64,000 bases of DNA, taken from the NCBI GenBank assembly GCA_947652115.1, contig OX393564.1, positions 15,675,798 through 15,739,797 of the forward strand. The letters are read 5' to 3'. The notes beneath the pieces were generated by a model, which saw nothing but the letters and a program-made list of their open reading frames with translations, was not told the DNA's origin and searched no databases. This DNA comes from Blastomussa wellsi (taxonomy: Eukaryota > Cnidaria > Anthozoa > Scleractinia > Plerogyridae). Below, in pieces: positions 1 through 11,500 of this stretch (its first letter is position 1; each line of letters starts with the position of its first letter). Made by a program: the position numbers and the translations under genes.

Positions 1-284
1 ACTACTTTCAGTGCGGCCGCTCATAAAATTTAATCCGTTTGTTTCATCATAACCAACGTTTTATGGTTAACTCATTTCTTTTTAGATTTTAGATTTCCCA
101 GTACATTTGTAGGCATATCAACGTCTAAATATCTAAGGAATCGTTGTTAGAAAAAAGGTTTTGTTCACAATACTTTACTGGCTTTGTTGAATTAAATTTA
201 CAACATTGTGACTATATTTTTCTTAATCTTTCTTAATCTTTATTTCTATATTTTTCATTATCTTCCTTTATCTTTATTTTTTTC

Positions 285-363
285 TGTGATCCGATCCGTG
301 ATCTGATCCGTGATCCGATCCGTGATCCGATCCGTGATCTGGTCCGTGATCTGATCCGATCCA
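285..363. repeat. Short tandem repeat of a GATCCGATCCGT-like unit
   Basis: GATCCGATCCGT and GATCTGATCCGT alternate about six times. This is a small, slightly degenerate minisatellite in non-coding DNA. Confidence 0.85.
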
Positions 364-561
364 GATTTTGTCAACGCCACAGTAATACTTTTGCTGGAAG
401 AAAAGGGTAGTTTCTCTGTGGTTATTCAGGTTTATACGAGCTTACAATTACAGTAAAAAAGAGGTAAAATGAAGTCTTGACATAGCCAATGCTGCTTTAT
501 TAATCTGTCGTCGGCAACTGTACTCTTTTTCCCGCCACACATCGTTTTTCTGTATTTCCGA

Positions 562-740
562 TACCTGTTGATTGAAATCAATCAAAATCGATCACAGTCG
601 ATCAAAATCAATCATAATCGAACAAAGTCGATAATCACAAGAAATTGTGTGATCGACTTTTATCGATTTCCGATATTTGTTGATTGATTAGTATCGACAA
701 AGATCAACAATGATCGAATTTTATCGACTATCGGAATTAT
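562..740. repeat. Degenerate ATCGAT/ATCAAT-rich repeat with internal inverted copies
   Basis: Runs of ATCAAAATCGATCA-type words occur in both orientations, and TTTCCGATAYYTGTTGATTG appears twice about 110 bases apart. It is simple repetitive DNA; the open frames across it are not genes. Confidence 0.6.
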
Positions 741-970
741 CGACATGTTACGTCCTGCATACAGGTAGTCGTGCATGCAAGAATAAAGAACATGTGGTCC
801 AGTGTAAGAAATGTACATATTGGAAAGAAGATCAAATAAAATTTGTTCTGAAACCCCACATTGTTCAAGAATTTTCCCATGTAAGAGTTTTTCATGCCGG
901 TAGAACTCTCAATGTATGGCAAAGCCTGGGTTATCGGAATCTGTCCTGAAAATCGTAAAAATCTTTTGTA

Positions 971-1216
971 TCAGTGTCTAAAGGCAGTGGGAAACGAGGG
1001 CACATTGTTGACATTGTTGCGGAAACAAATGATTCCCTGTTTGCCCATGTGCGGAAAATTGTTGTGGACACAGATTTTGTGTCTGAGACACAAAAAATGT
1101 TTCTGATTTTATTCAGACATATTTCGTGTCCACAACAAATCTTTCTGCGTTTTAGTGCGCAGAAAATCGTCACGAGCAACAATGTATCCTTGTTTATCAC
1201 CGCCTTAAGTCACAGT
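971..1216. mobile_element. Candidate MITE with CTTAAGGCGGTG-type ends
   Basis: The left end (CAGTGTCTAAAGGCAGTG) is the approximate inverse of the right end (CACCGCCTTAAGTCACAG). An inner inverted pair, TTGTTGTGGACAC with GTGTCCACAACAA, lies at about 1060-1140. A similar right end occurs near 57394-57412. Open frames of up to 115 codons here are incidental. Confidence 0.5.
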
Positions 1217-1324
1217 CGGGTCTTTGGCTATCACTCAGGTGGACAGCCTCTTTACAGACTGGCTCCCTCTCAGCTTCCTCCTTCTATCCCTGTCACCCCA
1301 GTCAGGATGCCCTGTCTATGAAGG

Positions 1325-1480
1325 GATAGGGGGTCATCCTAGGAAATCTAAAGTATAGGGTAAGAGTGAATCACCCCAGGGATTCCAAGCCCAGAGGAGA
1401 GAGGGATTCACCCCAAGAATGTATATACTATAAGGAAAGAGTGGATCACCCCAGGGATCCCAAGCCCAGAGGAGAGTAAC
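1325..1480. repeat. Outlying units of the 75/77-bp minisatellite
   Basis: Diverged copies of the unit seen from 2000 onward (GTGGATCACCCCAGGGATCC, CCAGAGGAGAG) stand apart from the main array. About 500 bases of unrelated sequence (1481-1990), in which nothing was recognised, separate the two. Confidence 0.8.
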
Positions 1481-1999
1481 CTGTGATCAAGCATCTTTTG
1501 AAAAAATGGAAAACAGCACACCTATACATTTATTGAACCGACTACTATCTGCCTCCTAATTTCAATGAGTCAAAGAGTGGTTGAACTGTCGAACCACTGT
1601 TTGTAGTTAGTGAGAATGTCAGGACTCGGATCTCCACTAGGTGTGAAAACGTCTGCAGAATAATTTTGTTGTACACTTAACCTAAAAATTCTTTTTAAGT
1701 AGGGTGAGATGGCGATTGGCTAAAGTAACAAATTATTTCTGTAACATGACATTAAAGTGAACTTTCAAGGCAATTCCTATTGTTGCGTGTATTTTTGTAA
1801 ACATTTCTGACACTTTGCATACTTAGTCGCTATAAGCTTCGTCTTGCCAGAAGTCTTGTTTAAACAAGACAGCCAATCAGAACATGGCCAATTCATGAGT
1901 ATTGTTTCTCAACCAATGAGATAAAAAGTCAAAATTTGGCTTATTTACATGAGATCTGACAAGTAAACATATCATGCCCTCTTTCCCCGAGATGATAAG

Positions 2000-3508
2000 T
2001 AGGGAGGGAGGGCATGATCGGAGGCTAAGGGGAGAGAGGGAATCACCCCAATAACATCTAAGCTGTTAGGGAAGAGTGGATCACCCCAGGGATCTCAAGC
2101 CTAGAGGAGAGAGGGGATCACCACATGAACATTGAGGTTGAGATGGGGAAGAGTGGATCACCCCAGGGACCCCAAGCCTAGAGGAGAGAGGGAATCACCC
2201 CAATAACATCTAAGCTGTTAGGGAAGAGTGGATCACCCCAGGGATCCCAAGCCTGGAGGAGAGAAGGGATCACCACATGAACATTGAGGTTGAAATGGGG
2301 ACGAGTGTATCACCCCAGGGACCCCAAGCCTAGAGGAGAGAGGGAATCACCCCAATAACATCTAAGCTGTTAGGGAAGAGTGGATCACCCCAGGGATCCC
2401 AAGCCTAGAGGAGAGAGGGGATCACCACATGAACATTGAGGTTGAGATGGGTAAGAGTGGATCACCCCAGGGTTCCCAAGTCCAGAGGAGAGAGGGATCA
2501 CTCCATGAACATTGAGGTTGAGATGGGGAAGAGTGGATCACCCCGGGGTTCCCAAGCCCAGAGGAGAGAGGGGATCACCACATGAACATTGAGGTTGAGA
2601 TGGGGAAGAGTGGATCACCCGAGGGTTCCCAAGCCTAGAGGAGAGAGGGAATTACCCCAATAACATCTAAGCTGTTAGGGAAGAGTTGATCACCCCAGGG
2701 ATCCCAAGCCTAGAGGAGAGAGGGGATCACCACATGAACATCGAGGTTGAGATGGGGAAGATTGGATCACCCCAGGGTTCCCAAGTCCAGAGGAGAGAGG
2801 GAATCACTCCATGAACATTGAGGTTGAGATGGGAAAGAGTGGATCACCCCAGGGTTCCCAAGCCTAGAGGAGAGAGGGAATTACGCCAATAACATCTAAG
2901 CTGTTAGGGAAGAGTTGATCACCCCAGGGATCCCAAGCCTAGAGGAGAGAGGGGATCACCACATGAACATCGAGGTTGAGATGGGGAAGATTGGATCACC
3001 CCATGGTTCCCAAGCCTAGAGGAGAGAGGGAATCACCCCATGAACATTGAGGTTGAGATTGGGAAGAGTGGATCACCCCAGGGTTCCCAAGTCCAGAGGA
3101 GAGAGGGTATCACTCCATGAACATTGAGGTTGAGATGGGAAAGAGTGGATCACCCCAGGGTTCCCAAGCCTAGAGGAGAGAGGGAATTACCCCAATAACA
3201 TCTAAGCTGTTAGGGAAGAGTTGATCACCCCAGGGATCCCAAGCCTAGAGGAGAGAGGGGATCACCACATGAACATCGAGGTTGAGATGGGGAAGAGTGG
3301 ATCACCCCAGGGTTGCCAAGTCCAGAGGAGAGAGGGAATCACTCCATGAACATTGAGGTTGAGATGGGAAAGAGTTGATCACCCCAGGGATCCCAAGCCT
3401 AGAGGAGAGAGGGGATCACCACATGAACATTGAGGTTGAGATGGGGAAGAGTGGATCACCGCAGGGTTCCCAAGCCTAGAGGAGAGAGGGAATCACCCCA
3501 TGAACAAT
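2000..3508. repeat. Composite minisatellite, left block (75- and 77-bp units)
   Basis: About 20 head-to-tail units, each starting near GAGTGGATCACCCCAGGG. One type (75 bp) ends CAATAACATCTAAGCTGTTA; the other (77 bp) ends CATGAACATTGAGGTTGAGA. Each unit contains two halves of about 38 bp that both carry GATCACC, so the unit itself grew by duplication of a shorter one. Confidence 0.95.
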
Positions 3509-3995
3509 GAAACTGAAAATTTTAGACATCTTCCAAATCAACACCTTTGATATTGCTAAATTCATGTTTCGCTACCACAATAATCTGCTGCCACCACTCT
3601 TTCTCAATCTGTTTACGACAAACAGTCAAGTCCATAATTATGACACGAGAACATCTGGCAATTATCGTGTGCATTCCTGTCGCACGAACATCAAGAAATT
3701 TACAATTCTTTACCAAGGACCTAGGATCTGGAACTGTCTTCCTGCCTCTATTATCAATTTGTCAAGCTTTCCTACGTTTAAGAAAAAAGTGCTAGAGTTT
3801 TTATTAAAATAATCTCTGAGTTAGTATCTGCCGCACTCCTCCGCAGCCCTTATCTTGTCGTATATTGTGATGTGGAGGTGGCCTCTCCTAAAAGCCTAGT
3901 GGTTTCCTGAGGTCTCCTCGCCTAACAACCTGCTGTATATCTTTAAAAAACTTGTAACATAAAGGCAAATAAATTAAATGAAATGAAAAAAAAAA
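3509..3995 (+). mobile_element. 5'-truncated non-LTR retrotransposon (LINE) inserted in the minisatellite
   Basis: The first about 300 bases encode the C-terminal tail of a LINE reverse-transcriptase protein: HNYDTRTSGNYRVHS, then GPRIWNCLPASI, then FKKKVLEFLLK and a stop at about 3812. A 3' UTR of about 150 bases and a poly-A run (to 3995) follow. The arrangement of HNYDTR, GPRIWN.LP and FKKK.LEFL is typical of the ends of CR1/L2/Jockey-type ORF2; the exact clade is not resolved. Only the last about 100 codons remain, so it is a dead copy. The minisatellite continues on both sides, interrupted within a unit at TGAACAWTGA/GGTTGAGA. Confidence 0.85.
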
Positions 3996-4800
3996 GGTTG
4001 AGATGGGGAAGAGTGGATCACCCCAGGGTTCCCAAGTCCAGAGGAGAGAGGGAATCACTCCATGAACATTGAGGTTGAGATGGGGAAGAGTGGATCACCG
4101 CAGGGCTCCCAAGTCCAGAGGAGAGAGGGAATCACCCCATTAACATTGAGGTTGAGATGGGGAAGAGTGGATCATCCCGGGGTTCCCAAGCCCAGAGGAG
4201 AGAGGGGATCACCACATGAACATTGAGGTTGAGATGGGGAAGAGTGGATCACCCCAGGGTTCCCAAGCCTAGCGGAGAGAGGGAATCACCCCAATAACAT
4301 CTAAGCTGTTATTGAAGAGTTGATCACCCCAGGGATCCCAAGCCTAGAGGAGAGAGGGGATCACCACATGAACATAGAGGTTGAGATGGGGAAGAGTGGA
4401 TCACCCCAGGGTTCCCAAGTCCAGAGGAGAGAGGGAATCACTCCATGAACATTGAGGTTGAGATGGGGAAGAGTGGATCACCCAGGGTTCCCAAGCCCAG
4501 AGGAGAGAGGGGATCACCACGTGAACATTGAGGTTGAGATGGGGAAGGGTGGATCACCCCAGGGTTCCCAAGCCTAGAGGAGAGAGGGAATCACCCCAAT
4601 AACATCTAAGCTGTTAGGGAAGAGTGGATCACCCCAGGGATCTCAAGCCTAGAGGAGAGAGGGGATCACCACATGAACATTGAGGTTGAGATGGGGAAGA
4701 GTGGATCACCCCAGGGTTCCCAAGCCCAGAGGAGAGAGGAAATCACCCCATGAACATTGAGGTTGAGATGGGGAAGAGTGGATCACGCCAGGGGTTCCAA
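3996..4800. repeat. Composite minisatellite, right block
   Basis: About ten further units of the same 75/77-bp types, resuming in mid-unit at GGTTGAGATGGGG directly after the LINE poly-A. The block ends in a diverged unit near 4800. Confidence 0.95.
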
Positions 4801-4814
4801 GCATAGGGGGGATT

Positions 4815-5418
4815 CATGGCTGTAGCTAGTGTAGGGGCAAGGGGGCCAGTTGCCCCCTAAATGAAAGTGGATTTTTGTTTGTTGATTTTTTTGGACATTT
4901 GCAATCAGAATTTCAGTTAGATAATTGACCTTTGCAACCTTTGACAGCTGGTCACTGATCATGGGTCAAGCTACATTCCTGAACCCGAGTCTGTTGATAA
5001 TACAGGGGTTTCAATAAAATATGGAGTAGGCAGCTGCTTTGAGTACAGTAGCCAACTGTTTTTTAAGAATCTTTTTTTATTTCTTCAATTTCAGGAAAAA
5101 AGTAGCCAACGTTTCTAAGCAAAGTAGAGCGTTCAGTAGCCAACGCTTTTTGTCGGCCCTCGGTGCTATGAGAGTACAATGAGTGGTATCAATGAGTGAC
5201 TGAACCTGAGATAGGTTAAAATACATGTACATGTAATTACTACTTAGGTTTGCGTTTGGTTGATTTATGTTAAATGTTCAAAGTTGAGACATGAGATTTT
5301 GCAGCTGTGATGCCACTAAAAAACTTCTTGGAATCTTGGTGACCATTTAATTTCTGTTTGATTACTGTTTATTTTGTTTTACTGCGCCCTGGTCAAAAAT
5401 TCCTAGCTACGGCCCTTG
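4815..5418. mobile_element. Candidate hAT-like non-autonomous element
   Basis: The left end CATGGCTGTAGCTAG and the right end, read on the other strand, CAAGGGCCGTAGCTAG form imperfect inverted ends of the CA..GG..GTAGCTAG kind seen in hAT-type elements. No clear 8-bp target duplication was found and there is no coding content. Confidence 0.5.
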
Positions 5419-5533
5419 GATTGGTGGTCACCCCATAGACCATGATTAGAAGATGAAGATGCAGTGGTCAAGTGTGTAGCACTTACAGTAGCCTGGGATA
5501 TTTCTGTCAATACATCTTTTAAATGGTTATTAG

Positions 5534-8500
5534 GGTGATTATATGCAAGCAAAGGTGCAGAAGCTAGATGTTCAGTTTAAAGAGGACATTCCAAAAGGAC
5601 CATACAATCTGTAAGTTGTATTATACTCATTGTGAGTTGTGTTCCTCATTTGAAATTATTTTTCAGTGTATTGTAAAGGAATCCAGTTTTTTTGCAATTG
5701 ATATATCTCCTCTCTAATCAATTATTGTTTTGCAGTGATGCCCCCAAAATCTTTGAGAAAGTTGTAATTCATATCAATGGATACACAGGTGACTATTAGT
5801 AAAACAAATTGATCAGTGTTTCAGTGGGTGATTTCTAATACCAATATTGTCCACTTGACAAGTGATGTATAAAATCTTCGAGTCTGACTGGAAAATCTGA
5901 TCACTGTATGCTGTTACTGTACACCAAACCCAGGGGGTACCTGCATTATACATGATGGAGGGGGAGGGGGGGGGGGGGGGTTGACACGAGCCTGGAATTT
6001 AGAACCTAAAAAATACCTGGCATCAAAATTTCCAACCCAAAATAATACAAAACTTAAATACCACTTATCTCAACAAAAATTTCGCTTGGTGATGTCACCC
6101 AAAAAATATGCATATTTTTATAAGACCTGAAAAAATATGTGACAGATCTCTTGACCCAAAAAGATACTGAGCATGTAAATTTTCAACCCAAAAAGATGTC
6201 TCACCCCCTCCCCCCTTTCATGTATAATGTGAGTACCCCCGGACACCAAAGATTGTTACTTAATTTGTTAATCTTACATTTCCTAATAATATTATATAAA
6301 ATGTTATAGAGAAAGAAAGTGTTCAACATTGATTGTGTTGGTATTATTGCAGTGCCGCCAGCTGATGAATTGCGTCGCCTGGTGTACTTACATGGTGGAA
6401 GCTATCAACAGTACTATACTAAACGTACAGTAACACACATCGTTGCAACCAATCTACCAAATAGCAAAATTCAGGAACTCAGGTACATGGCAGAGTCAAT
6501 TTATTGTAAAAAAATGATTGGAATTGCTTTAATCAAGTGAGACTGTCACTAAATACGCTGCTTGCAATTTATGGATTGCACCTTTGTTTCAGTGACTTCT
6601 CAGACTCAATAATTATAATTTATCCTGTAATGCTCAAGGGAACACTGACAAGGTGAACTGAACAAGCCTACTGTAGTGCTAATTTCAGACAAAGTGTAAT
6701 GCTTTAATGTTAAATTGACATTTTCCTGCAAGGTTTTTTATTCTTGAGATGAAATTATCGACTGGTTCGTCTGGCTCTTGTTACATCTCCTGTAGTGTAT
6801 ATCTTTGAATACGATGGCTTGTCTTCGGTTCCAACTGATTCTTGAACTTTTCAAAACTAACAGCAGGCTTTTTCCTATCGTCTTCCTTTGCGAATGTCCA
6901 GCTATTGTAAATATCAAGCCCCTTTTCTCCAGACCAGAGCAGAATATATCTCACTTTTTCTTCGTCGTTGGTATCTTTAAGAACGCTTGAAAACATAAGC
7001 TGACATTTAATGTTAACTCTTCTACATTTGTTCTGCACTTTCCAAGTGCATGCCAAGAAATGATTATGTTATGGCCTAATTAAATATGTTTATAGTATAT
7101 GCTAATTATGAACCTTTGGATATTTGAACAATGCATGTTACACAACATTGCACGTGGTTATGCGATATGCTACACAAAGTAAACCCAAAAGTTCCTTCAA
7201 CTTAGTTTATTTCACCCAAAATTCATCTAGTATCAAAGAAATCCTTAAGTTTGCACTTTCCTGGAAATACCCTGTACAGGAATTATTGTTTGTGTTGTAG
7301 GGATGAACTTGTGGTACATCCATCATGGATATTAGACAGCATAAAAGCTGCCAGATTGCTTCCAGTGAATGAGTATCTTCTTTACCAAGGACGTAAAGCT
7401 GCACAGAAAGTTTTGAATTTCACTTCAAAACTATCGTTGACGTGTACATCAGCAACATCCTCTACTGGGGGCGTAACCACAGTATCAACAGCAACTTTAC
7501 AATCCCCTCAGGGTGGACCTAGGGAGGACATGTCATCTACCTCCATACCATCCCCCACAGGAGGCCCTTTTGTGTCTGTACTGCTTACCACAACTGGTCA
7601 AGAGCAGCTTGGTGATGTCAGTGATAATACTAGAACTGAAATAAATATTTCTGAGAATGAATCTGTGGATGAAGATGAAGAAGTGTTAAGAGAGAATCCC
7701 ACATCAGTTAATGACTCTAACAATGAACAGGATACTGAGTTGTATGGTAAAGATGAACACAGCAAGCGTAATGCTACTTTACGAGGGACTAATGCCTTAG
7801 AAGCAACATCTTCAGTAAAAGCAAGTGATGATGCCTTGTTCAAGAAGCCCAGTACGAGTACTCTACCCAGAGCTGGTGATGCAAACTTTGTATCAGAATT
7901 CTATAACAATTCCAGACTACATTATCTATCTACATGGGGTGCAGAATTCAAAAAGTACACAAGCGATATTATCAAGTCTTGTGCAGCCAAAGGGTGGAAG
8001 GGTAGAGGAACCGGTCGGGTGGGGCCATATGGCCGTGTTATTATGCATATTGACATGGATTCGTTCTTTGTTTCTGTGACATTACGAGATCAGCCACATC
8101 TCCGAGGCAAGCCAATTGCTGTGTGTCATGCTGGGAAAGGTAACACATCAGTTGAACAAGGTAAGATCAATAGTCTGCACAGCAAAGCACTTTTGTCATG
8201 AACTTTGTAAGCGATATAGAAGTACTTGTTGAGCTTTGTAATTAAAATAAAGCAATCACATCTGAACAATCAGAATTAAATCCTGATCTAAATAAGCCAG
8301 AAGCAAACACGTGTGCAGAACAACAGACGTTAACTGAGCCAAGATGGTTTTGATTCGTATTCAGCATGCAGCCTGAAGTTCAACTGCCTCCTCTAAGCAA
8401 CCAGAGATGAAGGCAGATATTTTAGGCTATTCACAGTCTTGGCTTAATGGGTTGAAAACATGACAAACAGTGGAAAAAAATCTCTAAAACGAGGCCTGCA

Positions 8501-11500
8501 AGTTGTTAATATCCATTTTTGCCACCGTTCTATGTGTATGTTTGCTGCAGGGCAGTATTCTTGCTTGCTCCTCAATTTGACCTGTGCGATTTTATAAAAA
8601 TATGTCCTTTTAATAAAACTGCATTGATTTTGTAATTTGCTGTTTAAATAAACACTGACTGTAGTAAATAAAAAATATGGAAAGCTGAGTGCTAGTTTAT
8701 AACTGTTTTTAGTAGAAACTCGGCTGTGTTCTATTGGAAATCCGTGAATCTGATTGGTTCTCCCACCCGTTGACTATTCGGGCTCGTAGTCTAATTGTTA
8801 ATTAGAACGTTCTGTAGGTAACATAAATTCTGTTTTAGTGAATATTTTTAAAAGACAACTTTATCATTTTTCAGCTTCAACCAGTAACCAGCAAACATCA
8901 CCGAATAAACCGTCATCATTCTTCAACTCCATGTCGGAGATCGCTTCCTGCAGCTACGAAGCCAGGGCTGTGGGTGTCCGTAATGGTATGTTCCTTGGCG
9001 CGGCCCGTAAACTCTGTCCTGATATCCACTGTGTCCCTTACCAGTTTGAGCAGTATCGACAAGTGTCGCAAAGGCTCTATGATATCTTGGTGACGTATAG
9101 TCATGAGATCGAGGCTGTGAGCTGTGACGAGGCTTACGTTGACGTATCAGAGACACTGGAAGGTATCTGCGAGGTTAAAATAGTGGAAATTAGTTAGGAA
9201 TTTAGGAAACTTACATGCGGCTTTATGAACTAGCAAGGTCAAGTCAGATTGACTTTAGTATACATACAACGTTAATAATGTGGACAAATGCCAAAGGGAA
9301 TACAAACCGCGCGCAAATCAAGTAATTGTCGGCCAACTTTAAACTAGAATTGTAACATTGTTAGTCCAATGTCAAGTAATCGCCGCAAACTAAACTTCCG
9401 CGGCATGCTTTGAAGCTAACAAATATCGGAGGAAGCAAATATCAGTTGGTCCCATCTTGTCATTGGTACCTACTGATAATCCCACCTGAGGAGAGGCATT
9501 GCAAGAATGAAACATCTTGCCACTGGTAAGGCAAGCCATATTACTAGGAGAATACTAACAAAAGGCACTGATGTATCTCTTTTGTAATCAGAGGGTGAAA
9601 CACCGACAGAGCTAGCAGAGAAGATTCGCGCGGAGATCAAGGAAGCCACTCGCTGCACAGCATCAGTTGGTATCTCGTTTAATATTCTCTTGGCTAGGAT
9701 GTGCACCAGAGTGGCTAAACCTGATGGCTGTTATTATTTATCGCCTGCTGATGATATTAACCAGTTCATGGGTGCGTTGCTTTATAGAAATCCCTTACAA
9801 TACATTTCAGACATAGGCGAACAAGATACGCGCGTTTGACCAAAAATTACGCATTCGCAAAAAAGCGCGTTTCACAAGGTATTAGGTGAAAAAAATTATA
9901 GGTTAAATTGGTTTTCAGGTTGAATTGGTTTCGAGCCTAGATTAATATCGGTTTCAGCTTGAAGATAAAAATGTATTGGATTTGATCAATGAATTAAAAT
10001 TATTTTATGTCATTGTAAAACACAGGCCAAGCCTCTCTCTTCGTCGCTCTTTCTTTTCCAGGTTCCCTGAAGGTTAAAGATCTGCCGGGAGTGGGCTGGA
10101 GCCTGGGACATAAACTTGAGACCCTTGGAGTGGAAACGTGCTCGGACTTACAGAAGTTCAGCTCTCAAGCATTGCAGCGGGAGTTTGGAGCCAAAATTGG
10201 TCTTCAGTTATATCAGTATTGTCGCGGTATTGACGACAGAACTCTTAAAACTGAACGTGAAAGGAAATCTGTGTCAGCGGAGATCAATTATGGAATCCGC
10301 TTCACGAAGGTGAAGTTGGTCATTTTTTGAAAAAGTTGACTTTATCAAGGTCATGACGTTGGAGCGATTTTTTTCTGAAGACAACTTAAAGTTATTTTTG
10401 TTAGCTTTAGATTTGTTTGCAATTGTTCTCCTTCAAGGAGCTACGTCACGATATTTTGAGTCATTTCTTCGACACCCTAAATTACCATTAAAATTTGCTG
10501 AGGAGTGATACTAAACCAGAAAGGAACAAAGATGGCCGAGGATGGAGGAGATTGAAACGGATTGGAAATGACGAGCGATGATGTGTCTCCTTTAACAAAC
10601 TTTCTCCATGCTAATAGTTTCACTTCAGGGATAACAAATGTGCCTTAATGCAGTGATGCGTTCAACAGATTTCTGATGGAAAATTCTGTTTCTACTCCAG
10701 GAAAGTGAAGTGGAATTGTTCATCAATGAACTGGCCGTAGAAGTACAAAAAAGGCTTCAGGCACTCGACACGAAGGGCAGGTGCATCACGCTAAAGGTAG
10801 ACAATAAACAGTAGTTTTAATTCTCAAACGTCACAATCTGCACATGTAAGGGTGACTTTATATTTGTTTGCAAACTAAAGAGTGTATGATAAATCGAGCT
10901 AGAGCCATATTCTTTGGTTGGGAGTGCATCAAGTAGATTGCGTGACGGGTCAAATAATTTCTATGTAGGAGGCTGCAGGTGGACCTATGATGTTAGATCG
11001 TATAGAGACTTATTCGTTTATATTGTCATAAATAATCTTGATTGTTTCGTTCTAATTCAGATGAAGGTGCGCAAGGCAGGAGCACCAATGCCAAAAAAGT
11101 TCATGGGTCACGGAATCTGCGACAATATCGCTCGCTCGTGCACTTTACCAACTGTCACGGACGAGGCACAAGTCATTGCCAAACAGTGTCACGCACTCCT
11201 GAAGCAACTTAGTGTCACGCCAGAGGACTTGCGCGGTATGGGAATTCAAGTCAGCAAGTTGACTGATAAGAATACCAGTGCTTCTGCCAAGAACTCGAGA
11301 TCACTGTTTGATTTTATGAAACCGCAAACAAGTGACAAGGTGGTTGCCCCACAACCCGCTACTTTTGAAAAAGATGTTGGAAACACACAAGAAAACCGTG
11401 ATGAATCAGTGCCTAAAAGTCCGAAATACGAAGAAAACAAACTTCCACCTTTACCGAGGTTCTCGCCCCAGACCGTCCAACAGAATCGCCATTCTGAGAC

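Noticed and set aside
974..1321. 115-codon plus-strand open frame
   Set aside because: It overlaps a hairpin MITE-like structure, has no recognisable domain and no splice or family support.
2000..4800. Regularly repeated units that could suggest a CRISPR array
   Set aside because: The units are contiguous tandem repeats with no unique spacers, in an intron-containing animal genome. This is a minisatellite.
7825..8079. Plus-strand open frame in another phase across the REV1 exon
   Set aside because: It is a shadow of the exon 7301-8160, whose true frame holds the MHIDMDSFF catalytic motif.
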